Positions 1 to 6,636 of a DNA stretch of 12,028 nt are shown piece by piece. The notes below the pieces were generated by a model. That model was not told where the DNA came from and made no database searches. It worked only from the letters and a program-made list of their open reading frames with translations. Position 1 is the stretch's first letter, and each line of letters starts with the position of its first letter. Position numbers and translations under genes: made by a program. Source of the stretch: Pseudomonadota bacterium. Lineage in GTDB: Bacteria > Pseudomonadota > Alphaproteobacteria > Rhodospirillales > Magnetospirillaceae. Location of the stretch: NCBI GenBank assembly GCA_023426365.1, contig JAFAAW010000077.1, forward strand, positions 1 to 12,028. The letters run 5' to 3'.

Positions 1-1
1 T

Positions 2-478
<477 letters not shown>

Positions 479-484
479 CACGCC

Positions 485-1693
485 ATGTTCCTGTCGCTGT
501 TCTTCGCGCTGCGCGACGCCAAGGTGCCGGTATCCTTGCGCGAATACCTGACCCTGCTGGAAGCGGTGGCCAGGGGGGTGGCGGGGTTCAGGGTCGAGGA
601 TTTCTATTATCTGGCGCGCACCGCGCTGGTGAAGGACGAGCGTTACCTGGACCGCTTCGACCGCGTGTTCGCCGCCACCTTCAACGGACTGGCCGAGGCC
701 GGCGACGCCCCCGGCGGCGAGGATGTGTTCGTGGCGCTGCCGCGCGACTGGCTGCGCGCCATGGCCGAAAAGCTGCTGACGCCCGAGGAGCTGGCGGAAA
801 TCCAGGCCATGGGCGGCTTCGACGAGCTGATGCGCACCCTGCGCCAGCGGCTGGAGGAGCAGAAGGACCGGCACGCGGGCGGCAACAAGTGGATCGGCAC
901 CGCCGGCACCTCGCCCTTCGGCGCCTATGGCGCCAACCCGGCCGGCGTGCGCATCGGCCAGGACCGCAACCGCCACAACCGGGCGGTCAAGGTGTGGGAC
1001 AAGCGCGAATTCCGCAACCTGGACGACGGCGTCGAGTTAGGCACCCGCAATTTCCGCCTGGCACTGCGGCGCCTGCGCCGCTTTGCCCGCGAAGGCGCCG
1101 CCACCGAACTGGACCTGGACGGCACGGTGGCCAGCACCGCGCGGGCCGGCGGCATGCTCGACATCCGGATGCGGCCCGAGCGGCACAACAAGGTCAAGGT
1201 GCTGCTGCTCTTGGACGTGGGCGGCAGCATGGACGAACACGTCGCCACCTGCGAGGAGCTGTTCTCGGCGGCGCGGTCCGAGTTCAAGCACCTGGAGCAC
1301 TTCTATTTCCACAACTGCCCCTACGGCACCCTGTGGAAGGACAACCGCCGCCGCCATGCCGACCGCATGAATACCTGGGACGTCATCCACACCTTCCCGC
1401 CCGACTGGAAGCTGGTGATCGTCGGCGACGCCGCCATGAGCCCGTGGGAGATCGTGACCCCCGGCGCGGCGGTGGAGGAATGGAACGAGGAACCGGGCCA
1501 GCTCTGGCTGGACCGGTTGCTGTCGGCGTGGCCCGGCGCGGTCTGGCTGAACCCCGCCCCGCCCCGGCTGTGGGAATGGACACAATCCACCCAATTGCTG
1601 CGCCGGATCATGGGCGACCGCATGTACCCGCTGACGCTGGAGGGGCTGGACCAGGCCATGCGCACCCTCAATCGGGGTGCGGCCAGCCGCTGA
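485..1693 (+). CDS. CoxE-like von Willebrand A domain protein, partner of the MoxR ATPase
   Basis: A 402-residue protein matching the VWA CoxE-like family found next to MoxR ATPases. The N-terminal part (about 1-130) is helical and opens with MFLSLFFALRDAKVPVSLREYL, typical of the family. The middle contains a basic, arginine-rich segment (about 175-205). The VWA domain begins near residue 235 with the metal-site strand LLLLDVGGSMD (D244, G246, S248). The usual DxSxS metal-ion site is therefore DxGxS, with the first serine replaced by glycine; from memory this variant recurs in this family, so it need not mean loss of function. No signal peptide or membrane segment is seen. The start lies 6 bases after the ATPase stop, supporting one operon and translational coupling. 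By family analogy the pair remodels or inserts cofactor into a client enzyme, but no client gene is in view. The gene converges on the oxidoreductase, with a 79-base gap holding only a weak GC stem (1702-1716). Confidence 0.9.
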   Translation: MFLSLFFALRDAKVPVSLREYLTLLEAVARGVAGFRVEDFYYLARTALVKDERYLDRFDRVFAATFNGLAEAGDAPGGEDVFVALPRDWLRAMAEKLLTPEELAEIQAMGGFDELMRTLRQRLEEQKDRHAGGNKWIGTAGTSPFGAYGANPAGVRIGQDRNRHNRAVKVWDKREFRNLDDGVELGTRNFRLALRRLRRFAREGAATELDLDGTVASTARAGGMLDIRMRPERHNKVKVLLLLDVGGSMDEHVATCEELFSAARSEFKHLEHFYFHNCPYGTLWKDNRRRHADRMNTWDVIHTFPPDWKLVIVGDAAMSPWEIVTPGAAVEEWNEEPGQLWLDRLLSAWPGAVWLNPAPPRLWEWTQSTQLLRRIMGDRMYPLTLEGLDQAMRTLNRGAASR

Positions 1694-1772
1694 ATTCGCT
1701 AGGGCGGCGCGCGCCCGGCGAGGGCCAAACCAAAAACCAGACCCGCGGGCGGCGTATTTGACGCGCGATGGT

Positions 1773-2741
1773 CTATACCGTCAGCACCACCTTGCCGGTG
1801 GCGGCGCGCGTCCTGAGCAGGTCGAGCGCGGCGGCGGCGCGATCCAGCGGCAAGGTCTGCGACACCAGCGGCTTGAGCTTGCCCTCGGCCCACCATTGCA
1901 CGCATTCGGCCAGGGAATCCTGGACCAGCGCCGGGTTCAGCTTGCGATAGGCGCCCCACCAATAGCCGATCACCGTGACGTTCTTGACCAGCAGGATGTT
2001 GGCGGGGATCTGCGGCACCGTCCCCGAGGCGAAGCCGATCACCAGGATGCGGCCATCGGGGGCGATGGCGCGCAGCGACGCGTCGAACACCTCGCCGCCC
2101 ACCGGGTCATAGATGACGTCGGCGCCACGCCCGTCGGTCAGCGCCTTGACCCGCGTGCGGATGTCCTCGGCCTTGTAGTCGATGCCGTGATGGGCGCCGT
2201 GCTCCAACGCCACCCGCACCTTGTCCGGCCCACCGGCGGTGGCGATCACGGTGGCGCCCATGGCGGCCCCCACCTCGACCGCCGTCAGGCCGACGCCGCC
2301 GGCCGCGCCATGCACCACCAGCACCTCGCCGGCCTTCAGGCCCGCCTTGGCCTTGAGCGCCATGTGCGAGGTGCCGTAGGCCACCGGGAAACCGGCGGCG
2401 GTGACGAAATCCAGCCCTTCGGGCAGCCGCACCACGTCGGTCTGTTCGGCCACCGCTTCCTCGGCGAAGGCGCCGCCGGTCACCGCCGCCATGACCCGGT
2501 CGCCCACGGCCAGCGCGGTGACGGCGGCCCCCACCTCCACCACCGTTCCGGCCAGCTCCATGCCGGGGACCAGCGGCGGCTCGACCTTTTCCTGGTACTT
2601 GCCGACGATGAACAGGGTGTCGGCGAAGTTCACGCCCGCCGCCGCCACGCGGATGCGCACCTGGGTGGGGGCAAGCGCCGGGGCGGCGATGTCGCGCAGT
2701 TCGAGGGCGGCACCAAAAGCGGGGCAGACGATGGCACGCAT
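1773..2741 (-). CDS. NADPH:quinone oxidoreductase, zinc-independent medium-chain dehydrogenase family
   Basis: A 322-residue protein, the usual length for zeta-crystallin-like quinone oxidoreductases. These transfer a hydride from NADPH to quinones or to activated enones in the cytoplasm. The N-terminal GroES-like fold carries AAGVNFADTLFIVGKY (about 34-49) and PGMELAGTVVEVG (59-71). The Rossmann domain carries the nucleotide loop HGAAGGVG (144-151), followed by GATVIATAGGPDKV. The catalytic and structural zinc cysteines of alcohol dehydrogenases are absent, which fits the zinc-independent branch. The C-terminus TRAATGKVVLTV is the normal family ending, so the protein looks complete. ATG at 2741 is the start that gives the canonical MRAIVCPAFG beginning; the Shine-Dalgarno sequence is weak. 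It follows the 278-residue unknown gene by 29 bases on the same strand and is probably co-transcribed with it. The substrate cannot be read from sequence. Confidence 0.92.
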   Translation of the reverse strand: MRAIVCPAFGAALELRDIAAPALAPTQVRIRVAAAGVNFADTLFIVGKYQEKVEPPLVPGMELAGTVVEVGAAVTALAVGDRVMAAVTGGAFAEEAVAEQTDVVRLPEGLDFVTAAGFPVAYGTSHMALKAKAGLKAGEVLVVHGAAGGVGLTAVEVGAAMGATVIATAGGPDKVRVALEHGAHHGIDYKAEDIRTRVKALTDGRGADVIYDPVGGEVFDASLRAIAPDGRILVIGFASGTVPQIPANILLVKNVTVIGYWWGAYRKLNPALVQDSLAECVQWWAEGKLKPLVSQTLPLDRAAAALDLLRTRAATGKVVLTV

Positions 2742-2770
2742 GACGGGGAACCCTTGGGGGGAAGGACGGA

Positions 2771-3607
2771 TTACGGCGCGGCCTTGGACGGGATCTTGCG
2801 CTGCGCCGCCCAGGCCAGTTTCAGGGTGGTGAACAGCATGATCTCGGTCAACTGGTCACGCGTCATCACCCCGGCCGCTTCCTGGCGGGCATAGCGGATC
2901 AGCTCCGGCTCGGCCCTGGGCGAGGCCAGCAGGTTGGTGATCAGCTCCTTGCGCACCAGCGGCGGGTATTTGCACACCTCGCGCAGCAGCGACACCTTGA
3001 CCATGATGGGAATGCGCGCCGATTCGAACAAACGGTCCACGCACAGCGCATAGATGCCGAAATCCAGCTTGCCGGCCACCGCGCGGGTGAAATCCAGGAA
3101 CTCGTCCAGGAACAGCGCCTCGCTGATCTTCTTGGCGGTCAGCAGCTTGACCACCTCGAGGAAGGCACGATAGCGCTCGCGCGCAGGACCGATGGTGCCG
3201 CCCAGCTCGGCGGCGATTTCCTTGATCTCGCTTTCGCGGAAACGGGCGGCCAGCAGGGCCTCGGCCGATTCGCGGGCGCCGTCGTCGAAGGCGGTTTCCT
3301 CGATCAGCGCGAACAGGCGTTCGTACTTGCCGCGGTCGCGGGCGGACACCTTGCTGGCGGCGACGCCCAGGGGCAGGATGGCGGCGCGCGCCACCTGGGT
3401 GTCGCGGGCAACGATGGCGGCCATGGAAATGGCGGCCAGATCGCCGACGCGCCCGCCCAGCAGGTCGTCGGTGATCACCATGCGATCGCCCGGCGCCAGG
3501 GTCAGGTTGGTGTTCAGCGCCCCGCATTCCATGAAATGCGCCGCCAGATCGTTGGCGGGCGCGGTCGCGGGCCGAGGCGGGGCGATGGTGGTAGTCATGA
3601 CGTCCAT
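2771..3607 (-). CDS. Unrecognised helical protein, 278 residues
   Basis: I do not recognise this family. The protein is soluble, with no signal peptide or membrane span. After a Pro/Ala-rich leader (residues 4-20) it appears almost entirely alpha-helical, with repeated amphipathic segments such as RDRGKYERLFALIEET, ESEIKEIAAELG, ARERYRAFLEVVKLL and SEALFLDEFLDFTRAV, and later MVKVSLLREVCKYPPLVRKELITNLL. The pattern resembles an alpha-solenoid or helical-bundle protein; two of the three cysteines are isolated inside helices and no metal or catalytic motif stands out. Start: ATG at 3607 has a GGGG-containing upstream stretch about 5 bases away, and a second ATG lies three codons inside (3598), so the exact start is uncertain. 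Coding character is strong: codon third positions are GC-rich and the frame is free of stops. It is the first gene of a likely two-gene unit with the quinone oxidoreductase, divergent from the 84-residue gene. Confidence 0.8.
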   Translation of the reverse strand: MDVMTTTIAPPRPATAPANDLAAHFMECGALNTNLTLAPGDRMVITDDLLGGRVGDLAAISMAAIVARDTQVARAAILPLGVAASKVSARDRGKYERLFALIEETAFDDGARESAEALLAARFRESEIKEIAAELGGTIGPARERYRAFLEVVKLLTAKKISEALFLDEFLDFTRAVAGKLDFGIYALCVDRLFESARIPIMVKVSLLREVCKYPPLVRKELITNLLASPRAEPELIRYARQEAAGVMTRDQLTEIMLFTTLKLAWAAQRKIPSKAAP

Positions 3608-3721
3608 TTAGCCCCAGACGCAAAGCCGGAGCAAGGACAACGGCGATATGCGCCATCCTTGGCGCCGCCCGGCCGTTGGTGGTAGGATGCCCGCCATTGG
3701 GTTTCGGGGACATCTTTTGTC

Positions 3722-3976
3722 ATGGCGGACGATTCCAACCGCATCGGTTCCTCACGCGCCTCGTCCGGGGTGGATCTGCTGCGCCAGCTTTCCGGCGTCG
3801 GCGGGGCCGGATCGGGCACGCCCGCCGCCCCGGTGGAGCCGGCGGCGGCCGCCGGCGGCAACACGCCGCGCGGCGCCTTCGGCCCCCGCGGCAGCCGCAT
3901 GCTGCCCGCCGACTTTCCCGAGGAACAACTGGACCGCCGCGCGGCGCGCGGCACCTATCTGGATATTCTGGTCTAA
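3722..3976 (+). CDS. Unrecognised small protein, 84 residues
   Basis: A short protein of unknown family. Residues 1-27 (MADDSNRIGSSRASSGVDLLRQL...) are polar with one short helix. Residues 28-58 form a low-complexity Gly/Ala/Pro/Arg stretch likely to be disordered. The C-terminus (59-84) is more ordered-looking and charged, including LPADFPEEQLDRRAARGTYLDILV. It has no cysteine, signal peptide or membrane span. The C-terminal block looks like the conserved part, so a short peptide-type interaction motif is possible, but that is inference. A GGGG run about 13 bases upstream of the ATG is a distant Shine-Dalgarno candidate. The gene ends 39 bases before the Nudix gene and runs the same way, so they may share a transcript. 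It could be a chance frame in high-GC DNA; the sensible start and the non-random C-terminus argue against that. Confidence 0.6.
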   Translation: MADDSNRIGSSRASSGVDLLRQLSGVGGAGSGTPAAPVEPAAAAGGNTPRGAFGPRGSRMLPADFPEEQLDRRAARGTYLDILV

Positions 3977-4015
3977 GGGCTTGCCGCCGGCGCCCCGCTT
4001 GTTCACACTGGCGCC

Positions 4016-4531
4016 ATGAGCCCGCAAGGACCCATCATCCGTGCCGTACCCGAAGGCGACGACCGCGAACGTCTGGTTTGCGGCGATTGCGGTTTCGTCC
4101 TGTACGAGAACCCCAAGGTGATCGTCGGCGCGGTGTGCACCTGGGAAGACAAGTACCTGCTGTGCCGGCGCGGCATCGAGCCGCGCCTGGGTTACTGGAC
4201 CATGCCGGTCGGCTATATGGAGCTGCACGAAACCACCGAGCAGGGTGCGCTCCGCGAGGTGTGGGAGGAAGCCCAGGCCCGTGCCGAGATCGATGCGCTG
4301 CTGGCGATCTATTCCATCCCCGAGATCAGCCAGGTCCACATGATCTACCGGGCGCGCATGACCGGCCCGGATTTCGCCGCCGGCCCCGAAAGCCTGGAGG
4401 TCGGGCTGTTCACCTGGGAAGAGATCCCGTGGGCGGACCTGGCCTATCCCAATGTGCGCTGGTCGCTGGAATACGAGCGCGAAATGCGCGGCAAGTCGAT
4501 TTTCGCGCCGCGCGGGCGTCCCGACCTGTAG
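4016..4531 (+). CDS. Nudix hydrolase with a partial N-terminal zinc ribbon
   Basis: A 171-residue Nudix protein. The Nudix box starts at G66 (GYMELHE) and continues through R80-E81-V-W-E84-E85, giving the metal-binding glutamates required to hydrolyse a nucleoside diphosphate linked to another group. The glycine near the end of the consensus box is Q87 here. Upstream, VCGDCGFVLYENPKVIVGAV (C22, C25) matches the second half of the zinc ribbon of the Nudix_N_2 type found in some ADP-ribose or NADH pyrophosphatase-like members. The first CxxC pair is missing, and the in-frame sequence back to the preceding stop (3974) contains neither a cysteine pair nor a better start. No clear Shine-Dalgarno precedes ATG 4016. 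The protein is cytoplasmic. The exact substrate cannot be assigned; housekeeping of a nucleotide metabolite is the likely role. Confidence 0.9.
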   Translation: MSPQGPIIRAVPEGDDRERLVCGDCGFVLYENPKVIVGAVCTWEDKYLLCRRGIEPRLGYWTMPVGYMELHETTEQGALREVWEEAQARAEIDALLAIYSIPEISQVHMIYRARMTGPDFAAGPESLEVGLFTWEEIPWADLAYPNVRWSLEYEREMRGKSIFAPRGRPDL

Positions 4532-4560
4532 GGACCAGCCCTTATACTTTGGAACCCTTA

Positions 4561-4590
4561 TTGACAAGCCCGCCGCCGGGGGCGTTTAAC
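4561..4590 (+). promoter_or_regulatory. Probable housekeeping-sigma promoter of the IalB-family gene
   Basis: A perfect TTGACA -35 hexamer lies at 4561-4566. A TTTAAC hexamer (four of six matches to TATAAT) lies at 4585-4590, giving an 18-base spacer. It sits between the Nudix stop and the exported-protein start, leaving a leader of roughly 40 bases. The leader contains GGAAG at 4625-4629, 8 bases before the ATG. The -35 match is strong and the -10 weak, so this is a prediction. Confidence 0.5.
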
Positions 4591-4637
4591 CCCACTGCAC
4601 ACTCCCATCCCGCCGAGATCGACCGGAAGCCATCACC

Positions 4638-5144
4638 ATGGAACTTCGCCGCCTTTCCCTGATTGCCGCCCTGCTGGCGGCCGTCGGCACCGCCCCCGCC
4701 ATGGCCCAGGAAGCCAAGAAGCTGGCCAGCGTCGGCAATTGGGAGGCCTATACCTATACCGAGGGCGGGGCCAAGGTCTGCTATGCCGCCGCCCGCGCCG
4801 ACAAGCCGCGCGAAAAGGACCGCGCCGGCACCGCCATGGCCGTCACCCACCGCCCGAAAAGCCCGGGCGAGGTCAGCCTGATCGCGTCCTACGGGTTCAA
4901 GAAGGATTCGGATGCCGAAATCCAGATCGGCGGCATGAAGCACACCTTCTTCACCAAGGGCGGGTCGGCCTGGGCCAAGGACACGCAGGCCGACAAGGCG
5001 ATCATCGCCGCCATGATCAAGGGCCGCGAAGTGGTGATCAAGGCCCAGCCCGGCAAGGGCGCGACGATTACCGACACCATCTCGCTCAAGGGCTTTTCCG
5101 ACGCGCTGGCCGCCATCGACAAGGCCTGCGGCGTCAAGCGCTGA
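4638..5144 (+). CDS. Exported IalB-family (invasion-associated locus B) protein
   Basis: A 168-residue periplasmic protein. Residues 1-23 are a Sec signal peptide: arginines at 4-5, hydrophobic core LIAALLAAVG, and an AMA cleavage site before Q24. The mature part begins with a strand-rich region (SVGNWEAYTYTEGGAKVCYAA) and ends with GATITDTISLKGFSDALAAIDKACG, which is the IalB-family ending. Cysteines 48 and 164 are the only two in the mature protein and could form a disulfide. Despite the name from Bartonella, this family is widespread in free-living alphaproteobacteria and has no agreed biochemical function, so no role in invasion is implied. The start is supported by GGAAG 8 bases upstream and by the complete signal peptide. 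The gene appears monocistronic, with its own promoter candidate and a strong hairpin 28 bases after the stop. Confidence 0.85.
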   Translation: MELRRLSLIAALLAAVGTAPAMAQEAKKLASVGNWEAYTYTEGGAKVCYAAARADKPREKDRAGTAMAVTHRPKSPGEVSLIASYGFKKDSDAEIQIGGMKHTFFTKGGSAWAKDTQADKAIIAAMIKGREVVIKAQPGKGATITDTISLKGFSDALAAIDKACGVKR

Positions 5145-5166
5145 CGCCCCCCGGGCACCCGCCGCG

Positions 5167-5201
5167 AACGCGCATGGCCGGGCAAGCCCGGCCATGACGT
5201 T
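5167..5201. terminator. Strong palindrome between convergent genes, likely two-way terminator
   Basis: A perfect 10-base-pair stem (5173-5182 with 5187-5196, CATGGCCGGG) closes a 4-base loop. Four further pairs (AACG 5167-5170 with CGTT 5198-5201) extend it across a small internal loop. It lies between the stop of the IalB-family gene and that of the CBS gene, where a bidirectional terminator is expected. No T-run follows on either strand, so termination may need Rho, or the stem may act as an mRNA 3' end stabiliser. Its sequence also resembles GC-rich palindromes dispersed in alphaproteobacterial genomes. Confidence 0.6.
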
Positions 5202-5220
5202 CCGCTGATCGTCGGTGCGC

Positions 5221-5652
5221 TCAGCGGGTGACGGCGAAATCGCGCAGCACCGCCTTTTCCATTTCCGCCTCGTTCAGGCGGTAGTTCACGGCGTCGCCGA
5301 TCGAGACGATGCCCACGATGTCGTCGCCGTCCACCACCGGCAGGTGGCGGATGCGGCGCTTGGTCATCACCTCCATGATGCCCTTGACCGAGTCCTTGGG
5401 ACCACACGTCACCACCGGGCTGGACATGATGTTGCGCACCGGCATGTCCAGCAGGCCCTTGCCGTACTGGGTGATGCCGCTGACGATATCGCGTTCCGAG
5501 ATCACGCCCTGCAGCCGGCCCTTGGCGTCGCACACCATGGCGACACCCACGCGCTTGGCCGACATCAGCGCGGCGGCATCCGACACGGAATGTTCCGGCC
5601 GGATGGTGAAGACATTGCTGCCCTTGGACTTCAGGATCGTCTCGACGGACAT
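5221..5652 (-). CDS. Two-CBS-domain protein
   Basis: A 143-residue protein made almost entirely of a tandem CBS pair. CBS1 spans about 5-62 (VFTIRPEHSVSDAAALMSAK, then GVISERDIVSGI) and CBS2 about 74-130 (IMSSPVVTCGPKDSVKGIMEVMTKRR, then RHLPVVDGDDIVGIVSIGDAV). Such pairs bind adenine nucleotides such as AMP, ATP or NAD(H) in the cleft and act as cytoplasmic energy or redox sensors, usually by regulating a partner protein. No effector domain is fused here, so the partner is unknown. The start was set at ATG 5652, because MSVETILKSKG is the normal family beginning and GGGGGAA lies about 4 bases upstream. The frame stays open to 5919, but that extension is Pro/Gly/Arg-rich and unlike coding sequence. 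The gene follows hsp20 on the same strand but is separated from it by 377 bases including a terminator, so it should have its own promoter. Confidence 0.92.
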   Translation of the reverse strand: MSVETILKSKGSNVFTIRPEHSVSDAAALMSAKRVGVAMVCDAKGRLQGVISERDIVSGITQYGKGLLDMPVRNIMSSPVVTCGPKDSVKGIMEVMTKRRIRHLPVVDGDDIVGIVSIGDAVNYRLNEAEMEKAVLRDFAVTR

Positions 5653-5671
5653 GAGTTCCCCCGTTCGTTCA

Positions 5672-5707
5672 GGTTGCGGCCGCCTTGTTCTGACGGCGGC
5701 CTTAACC
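5672..5707 (-). promoter_or_regulatory. Inverted repeat just upstream of the CBS gene
   Basis: Arms GGCCGCC (5678-5684) and GGCGGCC (5695-5701) pair perfectly around a 10-base loop. Outer GGTT and AACC (5672-5675 with 5704-5707) extend the dyad across a 2x2 internal loop. It ends 19 bases before the CBS start codon, so it is either an operator near the promoter or an mRNA leader hairpin next to the ribosome site. Neither role can be decided from sequence. A convincing -35/-10 pair for the gene was not found. Confidence 0.4.
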
Positions 5708-5742
5708 AAAGGATGGGCATGGCCGAGGCGAATTGCAATTGA

Positions 5743-5784
5743 CGAAAAACAACCCCTCCCCTTCCCGGCGGGGAAAGGGAGGGG
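5743..5784 (-). terminator. Intrinsic terminator on the minus strand (for hsp20 read-through)
   Basis: The stem pairs CCCCTCCC (5753-5760) with GGGAGGGG (5777-5784), then one C/A mismatch, then TTCCC (5762-5766) with GGGAA (5771-5775), around a GGCG loop. Read on the minus strand, the hairpin is followed directly by TTGTTTTT (5745-5752). Stem plus T-run is the signature of a Rho-independent terminator. It lies about 245 bases beyond the hsp20 stop, so it would end that transcript and insulate the CBS gene. Confidence 0.65.
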
Positions 5785-5895
5785 CGCCGGGCCATGCGGC
5801 CCTCCTGAGGGGGGAGACGAAGGACCGCCGGCCCGAGCGACCGAGCCGCCACGGACGGCAGGCGGCGGGCTTACCGTCTGCCCTGGACCCCAGAG
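5751..5895. repeat. GC-rich multi-hairpin block, candidate dispersed intergenic repeat
   Basis: This non-coding block contains several closely packed inverted repeats: the terminator stem (5753-5784), GGGCC-ATGC-GGCCC (5789-5802), a small stem around 5800-5813, and a GCCGCC/GGCGGC pair further right (about 5845-5868). Its six-frame products are Pro/Gly/Arg-rich. From memory, similar strings occur as spurious short proteins in related genomes, which is how dispersed palindromic repeats usually appear. Only one copy is in this window, so repeat status is inferred. Together with the features on either side it accounts for the 377 bases between the CBS and hsp20 genes; no further gene was seen there. 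Confidence 0.35.
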
Positions 5896-5971
5896 CATCG
5901 AGCGTCGGCTATGACGCAAGCCGGTCCCGTTTCATGCCTGGCCCTCGCCGGGTGCCCGCCGCCGCGCCTTT

Positions 5972-5998
5972 GGCCGCCGCCTTGATGGCGGCGGATCC
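5972..5998 (-). terminator. Stable hairpin just after hsp20
   Basis: A perfect 8-base-pair stem, CCGCCGCC (5974-5981) with GGCGGCGG (5987-5994), closes a TTGAT loop. Two more G-C pairs are possible beyond a 2-base bulge. It begins about 32 bases past the hsp20 stop. It lacks a T-run on the minus strand, so it may be a Rho-type or stability element rather than a full intrinsic terminator. Confidence 0.4.
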
Positions 5999-6029
5999 CG
6001 GCTGTGCGCCAAACCTAACGCTCGCTGCT

Positions 6030-6575
6030 CTAGTGAGTGGTGACTTCGATCTTCTTCTCGCCCTTGCCTTCGGGCCGCTTGGGCAGGCTGACGGTCAGCA
6101 CGCCCCTGGCGAAATCGGCCCGGATGGCGTCGGGGTCGCAATCCTCGGGCAGCCGCACCGTGCGCACGAACGACCCGAAGGACCGCTCGGTCAGATGCAT
6201 GGCGTCGCTGTCCTCGGTGCGTTCGGCTTTCTTCTCGCCGGAAATGACGAGAAGACCGCCCTGGACCTTCACCGCCACGTCCTTTTCGTCCATACCCGGC
6301 AGCTCCACGGTCACGTCGTAGTGATCGCCGCATTCGGCCACGTCCATGCGGGGCGCGATGTCGCCCAGCCGGCCAAAGGCGCGGTCGCGCCACGGGTCAA
6401 GCTCGAACAGCGAACGGCCGAACGTGGCGGGGAAGAAGGTTTCGAACAGCCGGTCAACCTCGTCGCGCAACGTCATCAACGGATGATGGGGGCGCGACGC
6501 CGAGGGCGCGCTAGCGCCCGTGCGCGGAACAGTCGTGTTGGCTTCGCCAACAGGGGTGGGGGTTTTGTCGGCCAT
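6030..6575 (-). CDS. Small heat-shock protein, Hsp20/alpha-crystallin family
   Basis: A 181-residue ATP-independent holdase chaperone that binds unfolding proteins and keeps them refoldable. Residues 1-30 are a low-complexity Thr/Pro/Ala leader. An amphipathic N-terminal region follows (PLMTLRDEVDRLFETFF, 32-48), used in oligomer assembly. The alpha-crystallin domain runs from about 77 (RMDVAECGDHYDVTVELPGM) to 177, with the diagnostic ARGVLTVSLPK near 156-166. The C-terminal tail has I176-E-V178, the IxI/V motif that docks into neighbouring subunits. The start at ATG 6575 is fixed by a strong Shine-Dalgarno AAGGAGG (6581-6587) 5 bases away. The gene has its own promoter 53 bases upstream, despite lying behind fliP on the same strand. 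The leader shows only short stems and none that would bury the Shine-Dalgarno, so no RNA thermometer is evident. Probably heat- or stress-induced, but no clear heat-shock sigma -35 is visible. Confidence 0.95.
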   Translation of the reverse strand: MADKTPTPVGEANTTVPRTGASAPSASRPHHPLMTLRDEVDRLFETFFPATFGRSLFELDPWRDRAFGRLGDIAPRMDVAECGDHYDVTVELPGMDEKDVAVKVQGGLLVISGEKKAERTEDSDAMHLTERSFGSFVRTVRLPEDCDPDAIRADFARGVLTVSLPKRPEGKGEKKIEVTTH

Positions 6576-6627
6576 GGCTCCCTCCTTGCGTCTGGTTGCC
6601 GCTGGTCCGTGCTCCAGCCTGACTGGA

Positions 6628-6636
6628 ATTATAGCA
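6628..6636 (-). promoter_or_regulatory. Extended -10 promoter of hsp20
   Basis: On the minus strand the sequence reads TGC followed by TATAAT, a perfect -10 hexamer (6628-6633) with the TGN extension (6634-6636). At 16-18 bases further upstream there is no recognisable -35, which is what an extended -10 promoter tolerates. Transcription would begin near 6621, giving a leader of about 45 bases before the start codon. Confidence 0.6.

Noticed and set aside
1702..1716. Possible terminator between the VWA gene and the oxidoreductase
   Set aside because: Only a 5-base-pair GC stem with no T-run next to it; too weak to call.
1677..2894. Long plus-strand open frame opposite the quinone oxidoreductase
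   Set aside because: Its product is His/Arg/Gly-rich without a recognisable domain, while the minus strand encodes a clear, complete enzyme. It is a high-GC shadow frame.
3676..4662. Long plus-strand open frame over the small gene and the Nudix gene
   Set aside because: Arg/Pro-rich shadow; the Nudix box is in another frame and is clearly the real product.
5653..5919. N-terminal extension of the CBS protein
   Set aside because: It would run through the terminator and hairpin block and is Pro/Gly/Arg-rich. The internal ATG at 5652 has a good Shine-Dalgarno and the normal family start.
6576..6620. RNA thermometer (ROSE or fourU type) in the hsp20 leader
   Set aside because: The leader has short CCAG/CTGG stems, but no segment complementary to the Shine-Dalgarno that would block it.
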